A stretch of 57,546 nt of DNA from Phenylobacterium sp. (GCF_025934275.1 NZ_JAICYI010000015.1:1-57546); one strand, 5' to 3'; positions 16,035 through 26,035 are shown, counted from the stretch's first letter. The notes: generated from the letters alone by a model not told the origin. Made by a program: numbers and translations.

Positions 16035-18473
16035 ATGCTCCCGATCCACGAGGCCTTGCCGGCGCTGCAGGCCGAGCTCGCCCGGCGCAATGCGGTCGTG
16101 CTGGTCGCCCCGCCGGGCGCCGGCAAGACCACGGTGGCTCCCCTTGAGCTCCTCGGCGCGCCGTGGATCAGCGGCGGCAGGATCATCGTGCTCGAGCCCC
16201 GGCGGCTCGCCGCGCGCGCCGCCGCCGAGCGCATGGCCCGGACGCTGGGCGAGAGCGTCGGCGAGACCGTTGGCATCCGCGTCCGTCTGCAGTCCCGCGT
16301 GTCTGCGAAGACGCGCATCGAGGTGGTCACCGAAGGCGTCTTCACCCGCATGATCCTGGCCGACCCGGGGCTCGCCGGCGTCGCCTGCGTGATCTTCGAC
16401 GAATTCCACGAACGCAGCCTCGACGCCGATCTCGGCCTGGCGCTGGCCCGCGACGCCCAGCGGCTGATCCGCGAGGACCTAAGGCTGCTGGTGATGTCCG
16501 CCACAATCGACGGCGCGGCGGTCGCCCGCCTCCTGGACGCGGCTCCGGTGATCGAGAGCCATGGTCGGACGTTCCCGGTCGCCACGCGCTATCTCGGCCG
16601 TGACCCCGCCCTCCGCATCGAGGACCAGACCGTCCGGGCGATCGAGCGCGGCCTCGCCGAAGAGACCGGCTCGATGCTGGTCTTCCTGCCTGGCCAGAGG
16701 GAGATCGTGCGCACCGCCGAGCGGCTGGCGGAGCGTCTGCAAGGCCGTCGTGACGTCGAGATCGCGCCGCTCTACGGCGCGCTGGACCCCACCGCCCAGG
16801 ACCGCGCCATCGCCGCGGCGCCGCGGGGAGGCCGCAAGGTGGTGCTGGCCAGCGCCATCGCCGAGACCAGCCTGACGATCGAGGGCGTCCGGTTGGTGAT
16901 CGACGCTGGCCTCTCCCGCGTCCCGCGTTATGACCCGGCGAGCGGGCTGACCCGCCTGGCGACCATCCGCGTCTCGCGCGCCGCCGCCGACCAGCGCCGC
17001 GGCCGCGCCGGCCGCACGGAGCCCGGCGTCTGCTACCGGCTGTGGGACGAGCCCGAGACCCGGGCGCTTGCGGCCTACGCCGAGCCGGAGATGCTGCAGG
17101 CCGATCTCGCGGGCCTGGCGCTCGACCTCGCCCGCTGGGGCGCGAGGGATCCGGCCGACCTCGCCTTCCTGGATCCGCCGCCCGCCGCCGCCTACGCCGA
17201 GGCGCGCGCGCTCCTCACGCGCCTGGAAGCGCTCACGCCCGAGGGCGTGCTCACCGCGCACGGCCGGGCGCTTTCCGAGTTCCCTCTGGCGCCGCGCCTC
17301 GCGCACATGGTGTTGAAGGCCGCTGACACCGGCCAGGCGCCCCGCGCCTCGCGCATCGCGGCCCTCGTCAGCGAGCACAATCTCGGCGGCCGCGACGTCG
17401 ACCTGCGCCACCGGCTCGCCGCGATTGATCGCGACCGGTCGCCCCACGCCCGCGACGCCAAGGCGCTCGCCGAGCGCTGGGCGAGGCTTACCCGCCAGGC
17501 CGGCGGGGGAGAGCCGCTCTCCGATGGCCTGATCCTCGCCTTCGCCTACCCTGAGCGGATCGCCCGCGCCCGGGGGCCGCTCGGGGAGTTCCAGCTCACG
17601 TCCGGCCGAGGCGCCTTCCTGGAGCCCACGGACGCGCTCGCCCGCGAGACCTGGCTGGCGGTCGCCGAACTCGGCGGCGGCCCGCGGCGCGACCGCATCC
17701 TGCTCGCCGCCCCGCTCACCGAGCCGGAAATCGTCGCCGCCTTCCAGGGCCAGCTTGCGGAGGAGGACCGCCTGGAGGAGAGCGGCGGCGGACGTCTGCG
17801 CGCCAAGCGCATCCTTCGCCTCGGCCGCCTCGCCGTCCGCGAGAGCGTCGATGACAATCCGGATCCAGCGCTGATCTCCCGCGCATTGGCCGATCGCGTG
17901 CGGGCCGAAGGGCTCGCCAACGTTCCGTTCGGTCCGGCCGCCCGCACGTTGCGGCAGCGCATCGCCTTCCTCCGCCGGCTGGACGAGGCCTGGCCCGACC
18001 TCTCGGACGAGGCGCTCATCGCCCGAGCGGACGAGTGGCTCGCCCCGCTGCTCCCCGGCGTCCGCTCGCTCGCCGCGCTCAAGCCGGCCGCCCTGGACGA
18101 TGCGCTCCGCGCGCTCATCCCCTGGGACCGGCAGCGCCGGCTCGAAGCCGAGGCGCCCGCCCGCTGGGCCGCGCCCAGCGGCAATTCCTTCGAGATCGAC
18201 TACGCCGCCGAAGGGGGCCCGCGCGTCGAGGTCCGCGTGCAGGAGGTCTACGGCCTCTCTGAGCACCCGCAGGTGGCGGGTGTCCCGCTCACGCTATCGC
18301 TGCTCTCGCCAGCCCACCGACCGATCCAGACGACCAAGGACCTGCCGGGCTTCTGGAAAGGCTCCTGGAAGGAGGTCCGCACCGAAATGAAGGGCCGCTA
18401 TCCCAAGCACGTCTGGCCGGAGGATCCTGTTTCCGCCGCCCCCACCACCCGCGCGAAGCCGAGGGGCGCGTGA
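16035..18473 (+). CDS. hrpB: ATP-dependent helicase HrpB
   Basis: 812 residues, the normal size for HrpB, a DEAH/RHA-type helicase. Walker A is APPGAGKTT (residues 25-33), the DEAH-type box is CVIFDEFHERS (near 120), motif III is LLVMSATIDG, and motif VI is DQRRGRAGRTEPGVCYRLW. The C-terminal HrpB domain includes GNSFEIDY and QTTKDLPGFWKGSWKEVRTEMKGRYPKHVW, diagnostic of the family. The start at 16035 is chosen because the homology begins there; the frame is open to 15990. Its precise role is unknown. Confidence 0.96.
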   Translation: MLPIHEALPALQAELARRNAVVLVAPPGAGKTTVAPLELLGAPWISGGRIIVLEPRRLAARAAAERMARTLGESVGETVGIRVRLQSRVSAKTRIEVVTEGVFTRMILADPGLAGVACVIFDEFHERSLDADLGLALARDAQRLIREDLRLLVMSATIDGAAVARLLDAAPVIESHGRTFPVATRYLGRDPALRIEDQTVRAIERGLAEETGSMLVFLPGQREIVRTAERLAERLQGRRDVEIAPLYGALDPTAQDRAIAAAPRGGRKVVLASAIAETSLTIEGVRLVIDAGLSRVPRYDPASGLTRLATIRVSRAAADQRRGRAGRTEPGVCYRLWDEPETRALAAYAEPEMLQADLAGLALDLARWGARDPADLAFLDPPPAAAYAEARALLTRLEALTPEGVLTAHGRALSEFPLAPRLAHMVLKAADTGQAPRASRIAALVSEHNLGGRDVDLRHRLAAIDRDRSPHARDAKALAERWARLTRQAGGGEPLSDGLILAFAYPERIARARGPLGEFQLTSGRGAFLEPTDALARETWLAVAELGGGPRRDRILLAAPLTEPEIVAAFQGQLAEEDRLEESGGGRLRAKRILRLGRLAVRESVDDNPDPALISRALADRVRAEGLANVPFGPAARTLRQRIAFLRRLDEAWPDLSDEALIARADEWLAPLLPGVRSLAALKPAALDDALRALIPWDRQRRLEAEAPARWAAPSGNSFEIDYAAEGGPRVEVRVQEVYGLSEHPQVAGVPLTLSLLSPAHRPIQTTKDLPGFWKGSWKEVRTEMKGRYPKHVWPEDPVSAAPTTRAKPRGA

Positions 18474-18483
18474 TCGATCGGGC

Positions 18484-18960
18484 CTATTCCGCCGCCTCGA
18501 CTCGAGCCCTCGCCGGCTTGTCGTTCGGATGTTCGGAACGCAGGCCGATGGCGAGGCGGTTCCAGCTGTTGATCGTCGCCACCAACAGCGAGAGGTCGCC
18601 GATCTCCTTGTCGCTGAACTGCGCCTTGAGCGCCGCGAAGTCCTCGTCCGGCGCATGGGTCTCGGAAATGTTGGTCAGGGCCTCGGTCCAGGCCAGCGCC
18701 GCCCGCTCCCGCGGCGTGTACAGCTTCGACTCCCGCCAGGCGTCGAGGAGGAACAGGCGCTTCGCATCCTCGCCCTCCTTCAGCGCCTCGGCCGAGTGCA
18801 TGTGCAGGCAATAGGCGCAGCCGTTGATCTGCGAGGCGCGCATCTTCACCAGGTGCATGAGGGCGTGCTCGAGCCCGCAGTCCTTCAGATAGGCTTCGAT
18901 GGCGAGCATCGGCTCGATGGACTTCTGGTTCATGGCGTAGAGGTTGAGGCGCTGGGTCAC
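18484..18960 (-). CDS. Carboxymuconolactone decarboxylase / AhpD-like protein
   Basis: 158 residues. The CMD-domain redox motif CAYCLHMH lies at residues 48-55, giving C48, C51 and H55 as in AhpD-type alkylhydroperoxidases. The N-terminus VTQRLNLYAMNQKSIEPMLAIE is typical for the subfamily. I start at the GTG at 18960 because AGAAGGAG lies about 9-10 bases before it, whereas the ATG at 18933 has no such site. It probably reduces peroxides or acts as a partner of another reductase. It converges on hrpB with a 10-bp gap. Confidence 0.88.
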   Translation of the reverse strand: MTQRLNLYAMNQKSIEPMLAIEAYLKDCGLEHALMHLVKMRASQINGCAYCLHMHSAEALKEGEDAKRLFLLDAWRESKLYTPRERAALAWTEALTNISETHAPDEDFAALKAQFSDKEIGDLSLLVATINSWNRLAIGLRSEHPNDKPARARVEAAE

Positions 18961-19120
18961 GGGGAGGCTCCTTCTGCTTTCGCGCTCAAGGACGCGCGGG
19001 CCCACCGGTCTGTGACGTCCGTATCGCGCGATCATCCCCGTCCTCGGCGCCGCGTTCAAGCGGCGCCTGGCGCTTGCCAACCGGCCGCGGGCGCCGCTCA
19101 CTGGCCGCCATGGAGGGGCC

Positions 19121-20026
19121 ATGACCATCACACGCCGCGGGGTCCTGGCCTCGTCCGCCGCCTTCGCACTCGCAGCCGGCGGCACCAACGCAGCCGCGCA
19201 GCCCTTCTTCCGGAGCCACCGCTTGCCGATCGGCCTGCAGCTCTATTCGGTCGGCGCCGAGCTGCGCCGTGATCTCGTAGGCACGCTGAAGGCGGTCGCC
19301 GAGATCGGCTACAAGACCGTCGAGACGGCGGGCTACGCTGGCCAGAGCCCGCGGGCGCTGCGCGCCGCCTTCGACCAATTCGGCCTTGCCTGCACGAGCG
19401 CCCACGTCCCGACGCGCGGAAACGGGCCGGAGCCAACCCTCTCCGGCGATCTCGCCCGGCTCGCCGCCGACATGCACGTGCTGGGCGCCCGCCAGGTGGT
19501 GGCGCCCAGCTTCCTTGTTCCCGAGGGCAGGTCGCTGAGATCAGAGCTGACGCTCGATGACTGGCGTGCGACCGCGGCCTTCCTGAACCGCACCGGCGCG
19601 GCGCTGAAGCGCGACGGCCTGGAGCTCGGCTACCACAACCACAATCCGGAGTTCGCGCCGCTGGCGGGCGGAACAGCGCTCGATCTGCTGCTGAAGGAGA
19701 CCGACCCCACGCTCGTGCACTTCGAGATGGACGCCGGCTGGGTGGTCGCCGGGGGTCACGATCCTGCCGCCCTGCTCGAGGCGCATCGCGGTCGCTTCAC
19801 CCAGATGCACGTCAAGGACGTCGCCAAGGGCGTCGAGCCGAACTACGCCTTCCACGTCCGGACGACCTCGGTGGGGGAGGGGGTCATCGACTGGCCGCGC
19901 CTGTTGCGCGCCGCCTATGCCGAGGGCGTGCGCGAGTTCTTCGTCGAGCACGAGCCGCCGTTCGAGAGGCCGGTGCTGGAGATGCTGGCGCTCAGCTACC
20001 GCAACCTTGCCGCCATGCCGGCCTAA
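19121..20026 (+). CDS. Tat-exported sugar phosphate isomerase/epimerase-like protein
   Basis: 301 residues. The N-terminus TRRGVLASSAAFALAAGG, ending in AAAQ, is a twin-arginine signal. The rest is a xylose-isomerase-like TIM barrel: IGLQLYSVGAELRRD, KTVETAGYAG, LGYHNHNPEF (near 168), FEMDAGWVVAGG (near 205), MHVKDVAKG (near 228) and VEHEPPF near the end. The His, Glu and Asp residues fit a divalent metal site. Such proteins are common near sugar-catabolism genes but their substrates are mostly unknown. The stop interlocks with the methyltransferase gene on the other strand. Confidence 0.9.
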   Translation: MTITRRGVLASSAAFALAAGGTNAAAQPFFRSHRLPIGLQLYSVGAELRRDLVGTLKAVAEIGYKTVETAGYAGQSPRALRAAFDQFGLACTSAHVPTRGNGPEPTLSGDLARLAADMHVLGARQVVAPSFLVPEGRSLRSELTLDDWRATAAFLNRTGAALKRDGLELGYHNHNPEFAPLAGGTALDLLLKETDPTLVHFEMDAGWVVAGGHDPAALLEAHRGRFTQMHVKDVAKGVEPNYAFHVRTTSVGEGVIDWPRLLRAAYAEGVREFFVEHEPPFERPVLEMLALSYRNLAAMPA

Positions 20027-20808
20027 GGCGTCGCGGCGTAGATCATGATCCCGGTCGCCACCGCCAGGTTCAACGAGTCCGCCCGGCCACGCATGGGGAT
20101 CTTCACGTTGACGTCGCACAGGCTGGCCATCTCCGGCGGCAGGCCCTGCTGCTCGTTGCCCATCAGGATCAGCGCGGGCTTGACGTAGTCCGCGGCGCGA
20201 TAGCCGAGGTTGGCCGCGAGCAGCGTCCCCACGACCGAGCCCGGCCAGCGATCGCGCCAGGCGGCGAACTCCGCCTCCGAGGCCCGCGTCAGCGGAACCG
20301 CGAAGATCGAGCCCATGGTCGCGCGCACCGCCTCGACGGAATAGGGATCGCAGCATTCGCCGACCAGGATCACCCCGCCGCAACCCGCCGCGTCGGCCGT
20401 GCGGACGATGGTTCCGAGGTTGCCCGGGTCGCGCACCCGGTGCAGCGCCACCCAGCAGCGCGCCGCTTGCGGCTCGATCTGGTCGAGCGAGCGGTACGCC
20501 TGGCGGAAGACCCCCACCACCGCCTGCGGGTTGTCGCGCCGCGAGACCTTGGCGAGGATCGCCTCGGTCACCTCCGAGGCCTCGCCGCCGGCCTGTCGCG
20601 TCGCAGTGATCGCGGCCCTGGCCAGCGGATGCTCGGCGGCCTCGGGACCGTAGAGCAGCAGCTGCGGCGCGTGGCCGGTCTCGATGCCTTCGGTGACGGT
20701 CTTCAGGCCTTCGGCGACGAACAGGCCGCTCTCGTCACGCGCCTTCTTGAGGTGCAGGCCGCGCACCGCCTTCACCGTGGGGTTCTGCAGCGAGGTGATC
20801 CGGCTCAT
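20023..20808 (-). CDS. TrmH/SpoU-family RNA 2'-O-methyltransferase
   Basis: 261 residues. The N-terminal substrate-binding domain (ITSLQNPTVKAVRGLHLKKARDESGLFVAEG) is followed by the SPOUT knot with motif 1 RVRDPGNLGTIVRTADAAG (near 129-147), motif 2 LILMGNEQQGLP (near 214) and motif 3 KIPMRGRADSLNLAVATGIMIY (near 233). It methylates a ribose in rRNA or tRNA; the target is not clear. The ATG overlaps the stop of the upstream methyltransferase as ATGA. Confidence 0.93.
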   Translation of the reverse strand: MSRITSLQNPTVKAVRGLHLKKARDESGLFVAEGLKTVTEGIETGHAPQLLLYGPEAAEHPLARAAITATRQAGGEASEVTEAILAKVSRRDNPQAVVGVFRQAYRSLDQIEPQAARCWVALHRVRDPGNLGTIVRTADAAGCGGVILVGECCDPYSVEAVRATMGSIFAVPLTRASEAEFAAWRDRWPGSVVGTLLAANLGYRAADYVKPALILMGNEQQGLPPEMASLCDVNVKIPMRGRADSLNLAVATGIMIYAATP

Positions 20809-21707
20809 GCGGCCCACCGGGCGTAGAAGCTCATGCCGATCTGGCGCTCCGCGCCGGCCTGAGCCAGCGCGAGCTCGCCCCATTCGATGCGCCCGCCACG
20901 ACCCGCGAGGGTCTCGGCGAGCAGGCCCGAGAGCGCCGCGCCGGAGATCCGCTCGGCATAGGCGTTGAGCACCAGGAACGAGGCATTGTCCGAAAGAAGC
21001 TCGCCACATAGCCCCATAAGGTCCGGCAAGTCCTCGAACAGCCGCCAGACCTCGCCGGCAGGCCCCCGGCCATATTTCGGCGGATCGAGGATGATGCCGT
21101 CGTAGCGCGAGCCGCGGCGCGCCTCGCGGGCCGCGTATTTGCGCGCATCCTCGACGATCCAGCGGACCGGCCGTTCGGTGAGACCCGAAAGCTGGGCGTT
21201 CTCGCGCGCCCAGCCCACCGCCCGCCGCGAGGCGTCGACGTGGGTCACCGCCGCGCCCGCCGCGGCCATCACCAGGCTTGCGACCCCGGTGTAGCCGAAC
21301 AGGTTCAGCACCTTCGGCTGGTCGGCGAGGCCGCGGATCCGCTGATCGAGCCAGGCCCAGTTGGCCGCCTGCTCCGGGAAGAAGGCCAGGTGCCGGAAGC
21401 TGGTGAAGCGCCCCAGGAAGCGCACCTCGCCCCAGCCGAGCGGCCAGGCCTCCGTGGGCGTCTCCCGGAAGCGCCACCGGCCGGCGTCCTCCTCGTCGGC
21501 GGGGTCGAACACCGCATCGGCCGCCGCCCACGCGTCCGGGGGCAGCGCCGGCCGCCAAAGGCATTGCGGTTCGGGCCGAACGACCGTGTAGCGGCCATAG
21601 CGCTCGAGCTTCCGGCCGGCGCCGGAATCCAGCAGCGCATAGTCCGACCAGCCGGTCGTGCGCATCAGGCCGGGCGCGTCGGCCACCACCGGTCCGGAAC
21701 GACTCAT
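20805..21707 (-). CDS. Class I SAM-dependent methyltransferase, RlmI-like
   Basis: 300 residues. The SAM-binding glycine loop is KVLNLFGYTGVASLVMAAAGA (near 132-152), followed by VTHVDASRRAVGWARENA. The catalytic loop is GIILDPPKYGRGPAGEVW (near 206). The NLFGYTG and DPPKYGRG motifs match the COG1092 group of 23S rRNA methyltransferases, though the N-terminal PUA domain of RlmI is absent. Coupling to the SpoU-type gene suggests an RNA target. Confidence 0.88.
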   Translation of the reverse strand: MSRSGPVVADAPGLMRTTGWSDYALLDSGAGRKLERYGRYTVVRPEPQCLWRPALPPDAWAAADAVFDPADEEDAGRWRFRETPTEAWPLGWGEVRFLGRFTSFRHLAFFPEQAANWAWLDQRIRGLADQPKVLNLFGYTGVASLVMAAAGAAVTHVDASRRAVGWARENAQLSGLTERPVRWIVEDARKYAAREARRGSRYDGIILDPPKYGRGPAGEVWRLFEDLPDLMGLCGELLSDNASFLVLNAYAERISGAALSGLLAETLAGRGGRIEWGELALAQAGAERQIGMSFYARWAA

Positions 21708-21856
21708 GGCGCGCCCTTACGAGCTTCCGGCGCCGCCCGTCCAGTGCGCGCGGGCTTCCGCCGGGACAGCTTGGCGCCGCAGGCGTGCGTTACGGGCTTG
21801 TCACGTCGAAGGAATTGGGGTCCGCTGCCCTGGGGGTAGGGGAGGATCGGAATCCA

Positions 21857-22489
21857 GTGACGGTTGCAGCGACCACGACCCGTCGGTCCTCGCGCAAGGC
21901 GAAGGGCGACGGCCATCTGCGACGAGCCGAGATCCTGGAGGCGGCGGAGCGGATCTTCGTGGCCGAGGGCTATGAGGGCGCGACCATACGCCGGATCGCC
22001 GACGAGGTGGGGGTCTCCTCGACCGCCCTCTACATGCACTTCGCCGACAAGAGCGCGATTCTCCTGGAGATCTGCGAGCAGACCATCAAGGTGCTGCTCG
22101 AGCGCAACCGGGAGATCGCGGTTAAGCCGATCGACGCCGTCGTGCGCCTGAAGATGATCCTGGAAGCCTACATGCGTTGGGGCATGGATCACCCCAACCC
22201 CTACCAGCTCGTCTATTCCGTGCCGCGGCCCGAAGCGGCCATGGCGGGCTCGGAGGCCGCCGACCTGGGAGCCGAGTGCTACGAGGTCTTCTCCGGCGTG
22301 GTGCGCGAGATCGCCGCCGCCGGGCGTTTGCGCAACGGCTCGGCCGATTGCGCCGCCCAGGCCATGTGGATGTCGTGCCACGGCGTCGTGGCGCTGCTCG
22401 CCGCCAGGCCCAATTTCGCCTGGGCGGACCGCGAGGCGCTGATCGAGGTCACCCTCGACGGCCTGATCGACGGTCTCGTCATCGACTAG
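21857..22489 (+). CDS. TetR-family transcriptional regulator
   Basis: 210 residues. The N-terminal helix-turn-helix is clear: RRAEILEAAERIFVAEGYEGATIRRIADEVGVSSTALYMHFADKSAILLEI. The C-terminal part (MILEAYMRWGMDHPNPYQLVYSVPRPE) resembles TetR_C WHG-type domains. No ATG is available near the homology; the GTG at 21857, after GGGGAGG, is preferred, with a GTG at 21785 as the alternative. It lies 33 bp before a small membrane protein gene and may regulate it. Confidence 0.9.
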   Translation: MTVAATTTRRSSRKAKGDGHLRRAEILEAAERIFVAEGYEGATIRRIADEVGVSSTALYMHFADKSAILLEICEQTIKVLLERNREIAVKPIDAVVRLKMILEAYMRWGMDHPNPYQLVYSVPRPEAAMAGSEAADLGAECYEVFSGVVREIAAAGRLRNGSADCAAQAMWMSCHGVVALLAARPNFAWADREALIEVTLDGLIDGLVID

Positions 22490-22522
22490 GGCCGCGCCCG
22501 GGCGAGCATCAGGGGCGGGCGC

Positions 22523-22909
22523 ATGACATTCGCGAAATGGGCGTTCCGGGTCGCCGGGATCTACGGCGTGCTGACGCTCGCCCCGATGTACTTCGCCGAG
22601 GGCGCGATCTCGACGATGACGCCGCCGGCGATCACCCACCCGGAGTACTTCTACGGCTGGATCTCCGCGGCCCTGGTCTTCCAGTTCCTGTTCCTGCTGA
22701 TCAGCGCCGATCCTCGGCGCTATCGGCCGGTGATGATCGTCGCCGTCCTCGAGAAGGTCACCTGGCTGGCCGGGCTGTGGCCGTTGGCGATGATGGGTCG
22801 CGTGCGCGGATCGCCGCTTGTCATCGGCAGCGTCGACGCCCTCTGGGCGGTGCTGTTCGCGGTGAGCTGGCTCAGAACGGCGCCGCCCCGCGACGGCGGC
22901 GCAGGCTAG
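22523..22909 (+). CDS. Small membrane protein, four predicted helices
   Basis: 128 residues with hydrophobic segments near 8-22, 43-60, 68-90 and 100-118. No known catalytic motif is seen; it looks like the small BphX-like/DUF integral membrane proteins that often follow TetR genes. AGGGGCGGG precedes the ATG. The stop interlocks with the transglycosylase stop in CTAG. Confidence 0.75.
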   Translation: MTFAKWAFRVAGIYGVLTLAPMYFAEGAISTMTPPAITHPEYFYGWISAALVFQFLFLLISADPRRYRPVMIVAVLEKVTWLAGLWPLAMMGRVRGSPLVIGSVDALWAVLFAVSWLRTAPPRDGGAG

Positions 22910-25026
22910 CGCGCCGCACTGATCGGGGTGAGCGGCGCGGCTTGCGCGGCGGCGAAGCCGTAGCTGCCGCGGCGCAGGTCGGCGTGCAGCGTGATGGGCG
23001 CGGTGCCGCCGTTCATCTTGGCCCGGTAGACCTGCACGTTCTCCATCACCCGCATCACGTAATTGCGCGTCTCGGAGAAGGGGATGCACTCGATGAAGTC
23101 GACCGGGTCCGTGGCCCCGCGCGGATCGCCGCAGAACGAGACCCACTGGGCGGGGCGGCCGGGACCGGCGTTGTAGGCCGCGGCGGCCATGACGTAGGAG
23201 CCGGAGAACTGGTCCACGAGATGGCCCAGGAAGCTGGAGCCGAGCTGCATGTTGTAGTCGGCCTCGTCCAGGCGGCCCGGCGAATAGCTGACGCCCATCC
23301 GGCGGGCGACAACGGCGGCCGTGGCCGGCATCAGCTGCATCATGCCGCGCGCGCCCGCGCCGGAGTGGGCATAGGCGTCGAAGCCGCTTTCCTGGCGGGT
23401 GATGGCCAGCACGAGGGCCGGCTCCGGCGCGCCGGCCACCTGCGGCGGGGCGCGGTAGGGATAGGCCCGCTGGGGCAGGATGAAGCCGTGCTGTGCGGCC
23501 GAGCGGGCCACCAGCATCGACAGGTACTGGTCGCCGTAGCCGCGGACCAGGTCGATCAGCAGCGCCTCGTCGACAGTGGAGGGCAGGACGTCGTCGAGGC
23601 TGAGCACGAAGCTGCGGTAGAGGTCGCGGTAGCCCAGCTCGTAGAGCAGCCGGGCCGCCTGCACGGGCTCGCGACCCTCGAAGCGGGCGCGGTCGGCCGG
23701 GGTGATCACAGGATCGGCGGCGAGGGTCAGCTTCTGGCCCACCTTCTCCATGGCGAGCTGGCCGTAGAACGTCGTGCCGTGCGCCGCGGCCGCCTGATAG
23801 AAGCTCGCAGCCGAGGCCTGGTCGCCCTTCGCCTCGGCGGCGCGGCCTTCCCAGTAGAGCGCGCGGGCGCGGGTGATCGGCGAAACGCCGATGTGGTCGA
23901 GCGTTGCGAAGTGCTTGGCCGCGGCGTCAGGGTCCTTCAGCTTGCTGAGCGCGATCCAGCCCGCATAGAAGGCGGCCTCAGCCGCATCGGGCCCGGTCAT
24001 GCTGTCACAGTCGGCGGCGGCATAGGCGGCCCTGGCGTCGCCGGCGCGAAGGGCTGCGATGATCAGCTGCTTGCGCTCTTCCCAGACCTGCTTGGCCATC
24101 TCGGCGGTCGGCGCCTCGCGCGGGAAGTCCTTGACCAGGGCCTGGGCGAGCGTCTCCAGGTTATGCCGGCGATAGTAGGCCGCCCGTTCGAACGCGACCC
24201 CCGGGGCGTTCGCGACGCTGGGCGGCAGCGCCGACAGCAGCTCGGTGGCGTTCGACGCATTGGCCCTCAGCGCCAGCCTGGCCTCGGCGGCTTGCTGCTG
24301 GTCGGCCGGGATCAGGGGCAGGAGATCGCGCGCGGCCTGCGTGTTCTTCTCGTAGAGCAGGATGTCGACGCGCCGGACGTGGTCGTCCTGGGTGAGGAAC
24401 CCGGCGAAGCGGGCGAGCATCGCGCGCTGCGACTCGGCGTCGAACGCCCGGTCGCGCCAAAAATGCTTGATGAGTTTCTGGGCGTCGGCTGGACGTCCCA
24501 GCGCCTGGTAGGCCGACGCCAGCGCCATGGCGCCTTGCGGGGTTTCCGGCTCGTCGCCCCGGAACCACGTCACGATGTCGGCCGGCGACTTGCCCGAGCT
24601 CTCGAGCTGCCGCTCGGCTGAAAGCTCCCGCCGGGAACCCCTGGGCCAGTCGCCAAGCTCATGGCGGGCGTTGTCGATCTCGAAGAAGCCCAGCGAATCG
24701 CCGTCCGAATCGGCGAGCGCCCAGGTGGCCACCTTGCGGGCCAGCGGGTCGGAGAGCTCGCTGCGCGCCGCGCGCGCGCCGTTCACGTCGCCGCGTCGGG
24801 CCGAATCGATCGCGCGGCGGAGCAGCGAGATGTCGTTGGCTGAAAGCGCGCCGCCGGCGGAATGCACCACCGCCGCCGCCTCGACGGGCGCCTCGGGCGC
24901 AGTGTTCTGCAGGAGATCGCCGATCGGGTCGGCCGGCTGCGCGCGCGCCGAGGCGGCGGCCAGACCGAGCACGCCGGCGATCAGTGCGACTTTCCGGGCC
25001 TTTGCGAGCACGCGCTTGTCCCCCAA
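22906..25026 (-). CDS. Soluble-type lytic murein transglycosylase
   Basis: 706 residues. A signal peptide (KVALIAGVLGLAAASARA) precedes a long alpha-helical superhelix region, as in Slt70. The C-terminal SLT domain has ALVLAITRQESGFDAYAHSGAGARGMMQLMPATA with the catalytic Glu, then YNMQLGSSFLGHLVDQF and AAAYNAGPGRPAQWV. It cleaves peptidoglycan to 1,6-anhydromuropeptides in the periplasm. The start is uncertain: TTG at 25026 has GGAAAGGGGGG seven bases upstream and gives a normal signal peptide; GTG at 25011 and ATG at 25065 are alternatives. It is divergent from dapA. Confidence 0.92.
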   Translation of the reverse strand: MGDKRVLAKARKVALIAGVLGLAAASARAQPADPIGDLLQNTAPEAPVEAAAVVHSAGGALSANDISLLRRAIDSARRGDVNGARAARSELSDPLARKVATWALADSDGDSLGFFEIDNARHELGDWPRGSRRELSAERQLESSGKSPADIVTWFRGDEPETPQGAMALASAYQALGRPADAQKLIKHFWRDRAFDAESQRAMLARFAGFLTQDDHVRRVDILLYEKNTQAARDLLPLIPADQQQAAEARLALRANASNATELLSALPPSVANAPGVAFERAAYYRRHNLETLAQALVKDFPREAPTAEMAKQVWEERKQLIIAALRAGDARAAYAAADCDSMTGPDAAEAAFYAGWIALSKLKDPDAAAKHFATLDHIGVSPITRARALYWEGRAAEAKGDQASAASFYQAAAAHGTTFYGQLAMEKVGQKLTLAADPVITPADRARFEGREPVQAARLLYELGYRDLYRSFVLSLDDVLPSTVDEALLIDLVRGYGDQYLSMLVARSAAQHGFILPQRAYPYRAPPQVAGAPEPALVLAITRQESGFDAYAHSGAGARGMMQLMPATAAVVARRMGVSYSPGRLDEADYNMQLGSSFLGHLVDQFSGSYVMAAAAYNAGPGRPAQWVSFCGDPRGATDPVDFIECIPFSETRNYVMRVMENVQVYRAKMNGGTAPITLHADLRRGSYGFAAAQAAPLTPISAAR

Positions 25027-25149
25027 CGGACTGCCCCCCTTTCCTCGACGATCTGATACGAACATTGCGAGCTTGGCCCACTCCCCCATATTGTCGCGGC
25101 AATTCTGAATTTCGCTTAACAAGCGGCCCCTTCACGGCAATTTGCTGAA

Positions 25150-26034
25150 ATGCCCAAGCCCCTATTCCGCGGCGTCCTGCCGGCGCTTGTGACCCCCTTC
25201 CGCGACGCCGCGTTCGACGAGCCGGCGTTCGTGCGCCTGGTGGAGCGGCAGATCGCGGGCGGCGTCCATGGGTTGGTTCCCGTGGGCACCACCGGTGAGA
25301 CTGCGACCCTCAGCCATGATGAGCACCGTCGTGTGGTCGAACTTTGCGTGAAGACCGCTGCAGGACGCGTGCCAGTCGTCGCCGGCGCGGGCTCCAACTC
25401 GACCGAGGAGGCGATCGAGCTCGTCCGCCACGCCAAGGTGGTCGGCGCCGACGCCGCCCTGGTCGTCACGCCCTATTACAACCGCCCGAGCCAGGAGGGC
25501 CTCTACGCCCATTATCGGGCGATCAACGACGCGGTCGAGCTGCCCGTGATCATCTACAACGTGCCGTCGCGGACCAGCATCGACATCTCCAACGACACCC
25601 TCGCCCGGCTCGCCAAGCTGCCGAACATGGCGGGCGTCAAGGACGCCACCGGCGATCTGCCGCGCGCCTCCTTGCAGCGGCTGATGTGCGGCGAGGGCTG
25701 GGTGATGCTCTCGGGCAACGACGACACGGCGCTCGGCTACATGGCCCACGGCGGCCACGGCTGCATCTCGGTGACCGCCAATGTCGCGCCCGAGTTGTGC
25801 GCCGCCTTCTACAACGACGCGCTGTCCGGCAAGTGGCAGGGCGCGCTCGCCGGCCAGGACCGGCTGATCCGGCTGCACAAGGCGCTGTTTTCCGACGCCT
25901 CACCGTCACCCACGAAATTTGCGCTCGCCCAGCTCGGCCTCTGTTCCGAGGAGGCGCGGCTGCCGATCGTCCCGTGCTCCGAGGCCGCCCGCGCCGAGGT
26001 CCTGGCCGCGATGCGAGACGCCGGCGTTATCTGA
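25150..26034 (+). CDS. dapA: 4-hydroxy-tetrahydrodipicolinate synthase
   Basis: 294 residues, the usual length. This class I aldolase joins pyruvate and aspartate semialdehyde in the lysine/diaminopimelate pathway. Signatures: [19 protein letters not shown] (near 41-59), [17 protein letters not shown] (near 106-122), Tyr136 in IIYNVPSRT, and the Schiff-base lysine K164 in [10 protein letters not shown]. The next gene, smpB, begins one base after its stop codon. The dapA-smpB order is common in Alphaproteobacteria. Confidence 0.97.
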   Translation: MPKPLFRGVLPALVTPFRDAAFDEPAFVRLVERQIAGGVHGLVPVGTTGETATLSHDEHRRVVELCVKTAAGRVPVVAGAGSNSTEEAIELVRHAKVVGADAALVVTPYYNRPSQEGLYAHYRAINDAVELPVIIYNVPSRTSIDISNDTLARLAKLPNMAGVKDATGDLPRASLQRLMCGEGWVMLSGNDDTALGYMAHGGHGCISVTANVAPELCAAFYNDALSGKWQGALAGQDRLIRLHKALFSDASPSPTKFALAQLGLCSEEARLPIVPCSEAARAEVLAAMRDAGVI

Positions 26035-26035
26035 C

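Noticed and set aside
13385..16147. 920-codon plus-strand open frame
   Set aside because: It spans the response regulator, the hydrolase and the permease in the wrong frames, with Arg/His-rich text and no domain. It is a GC artefact.
22177..24621. 814-codon plus-strand open frame
   Set aside because: It is antisense to the murein transglycosylase gene and overlaps the TetR gene out of frame; no recognisable protein.
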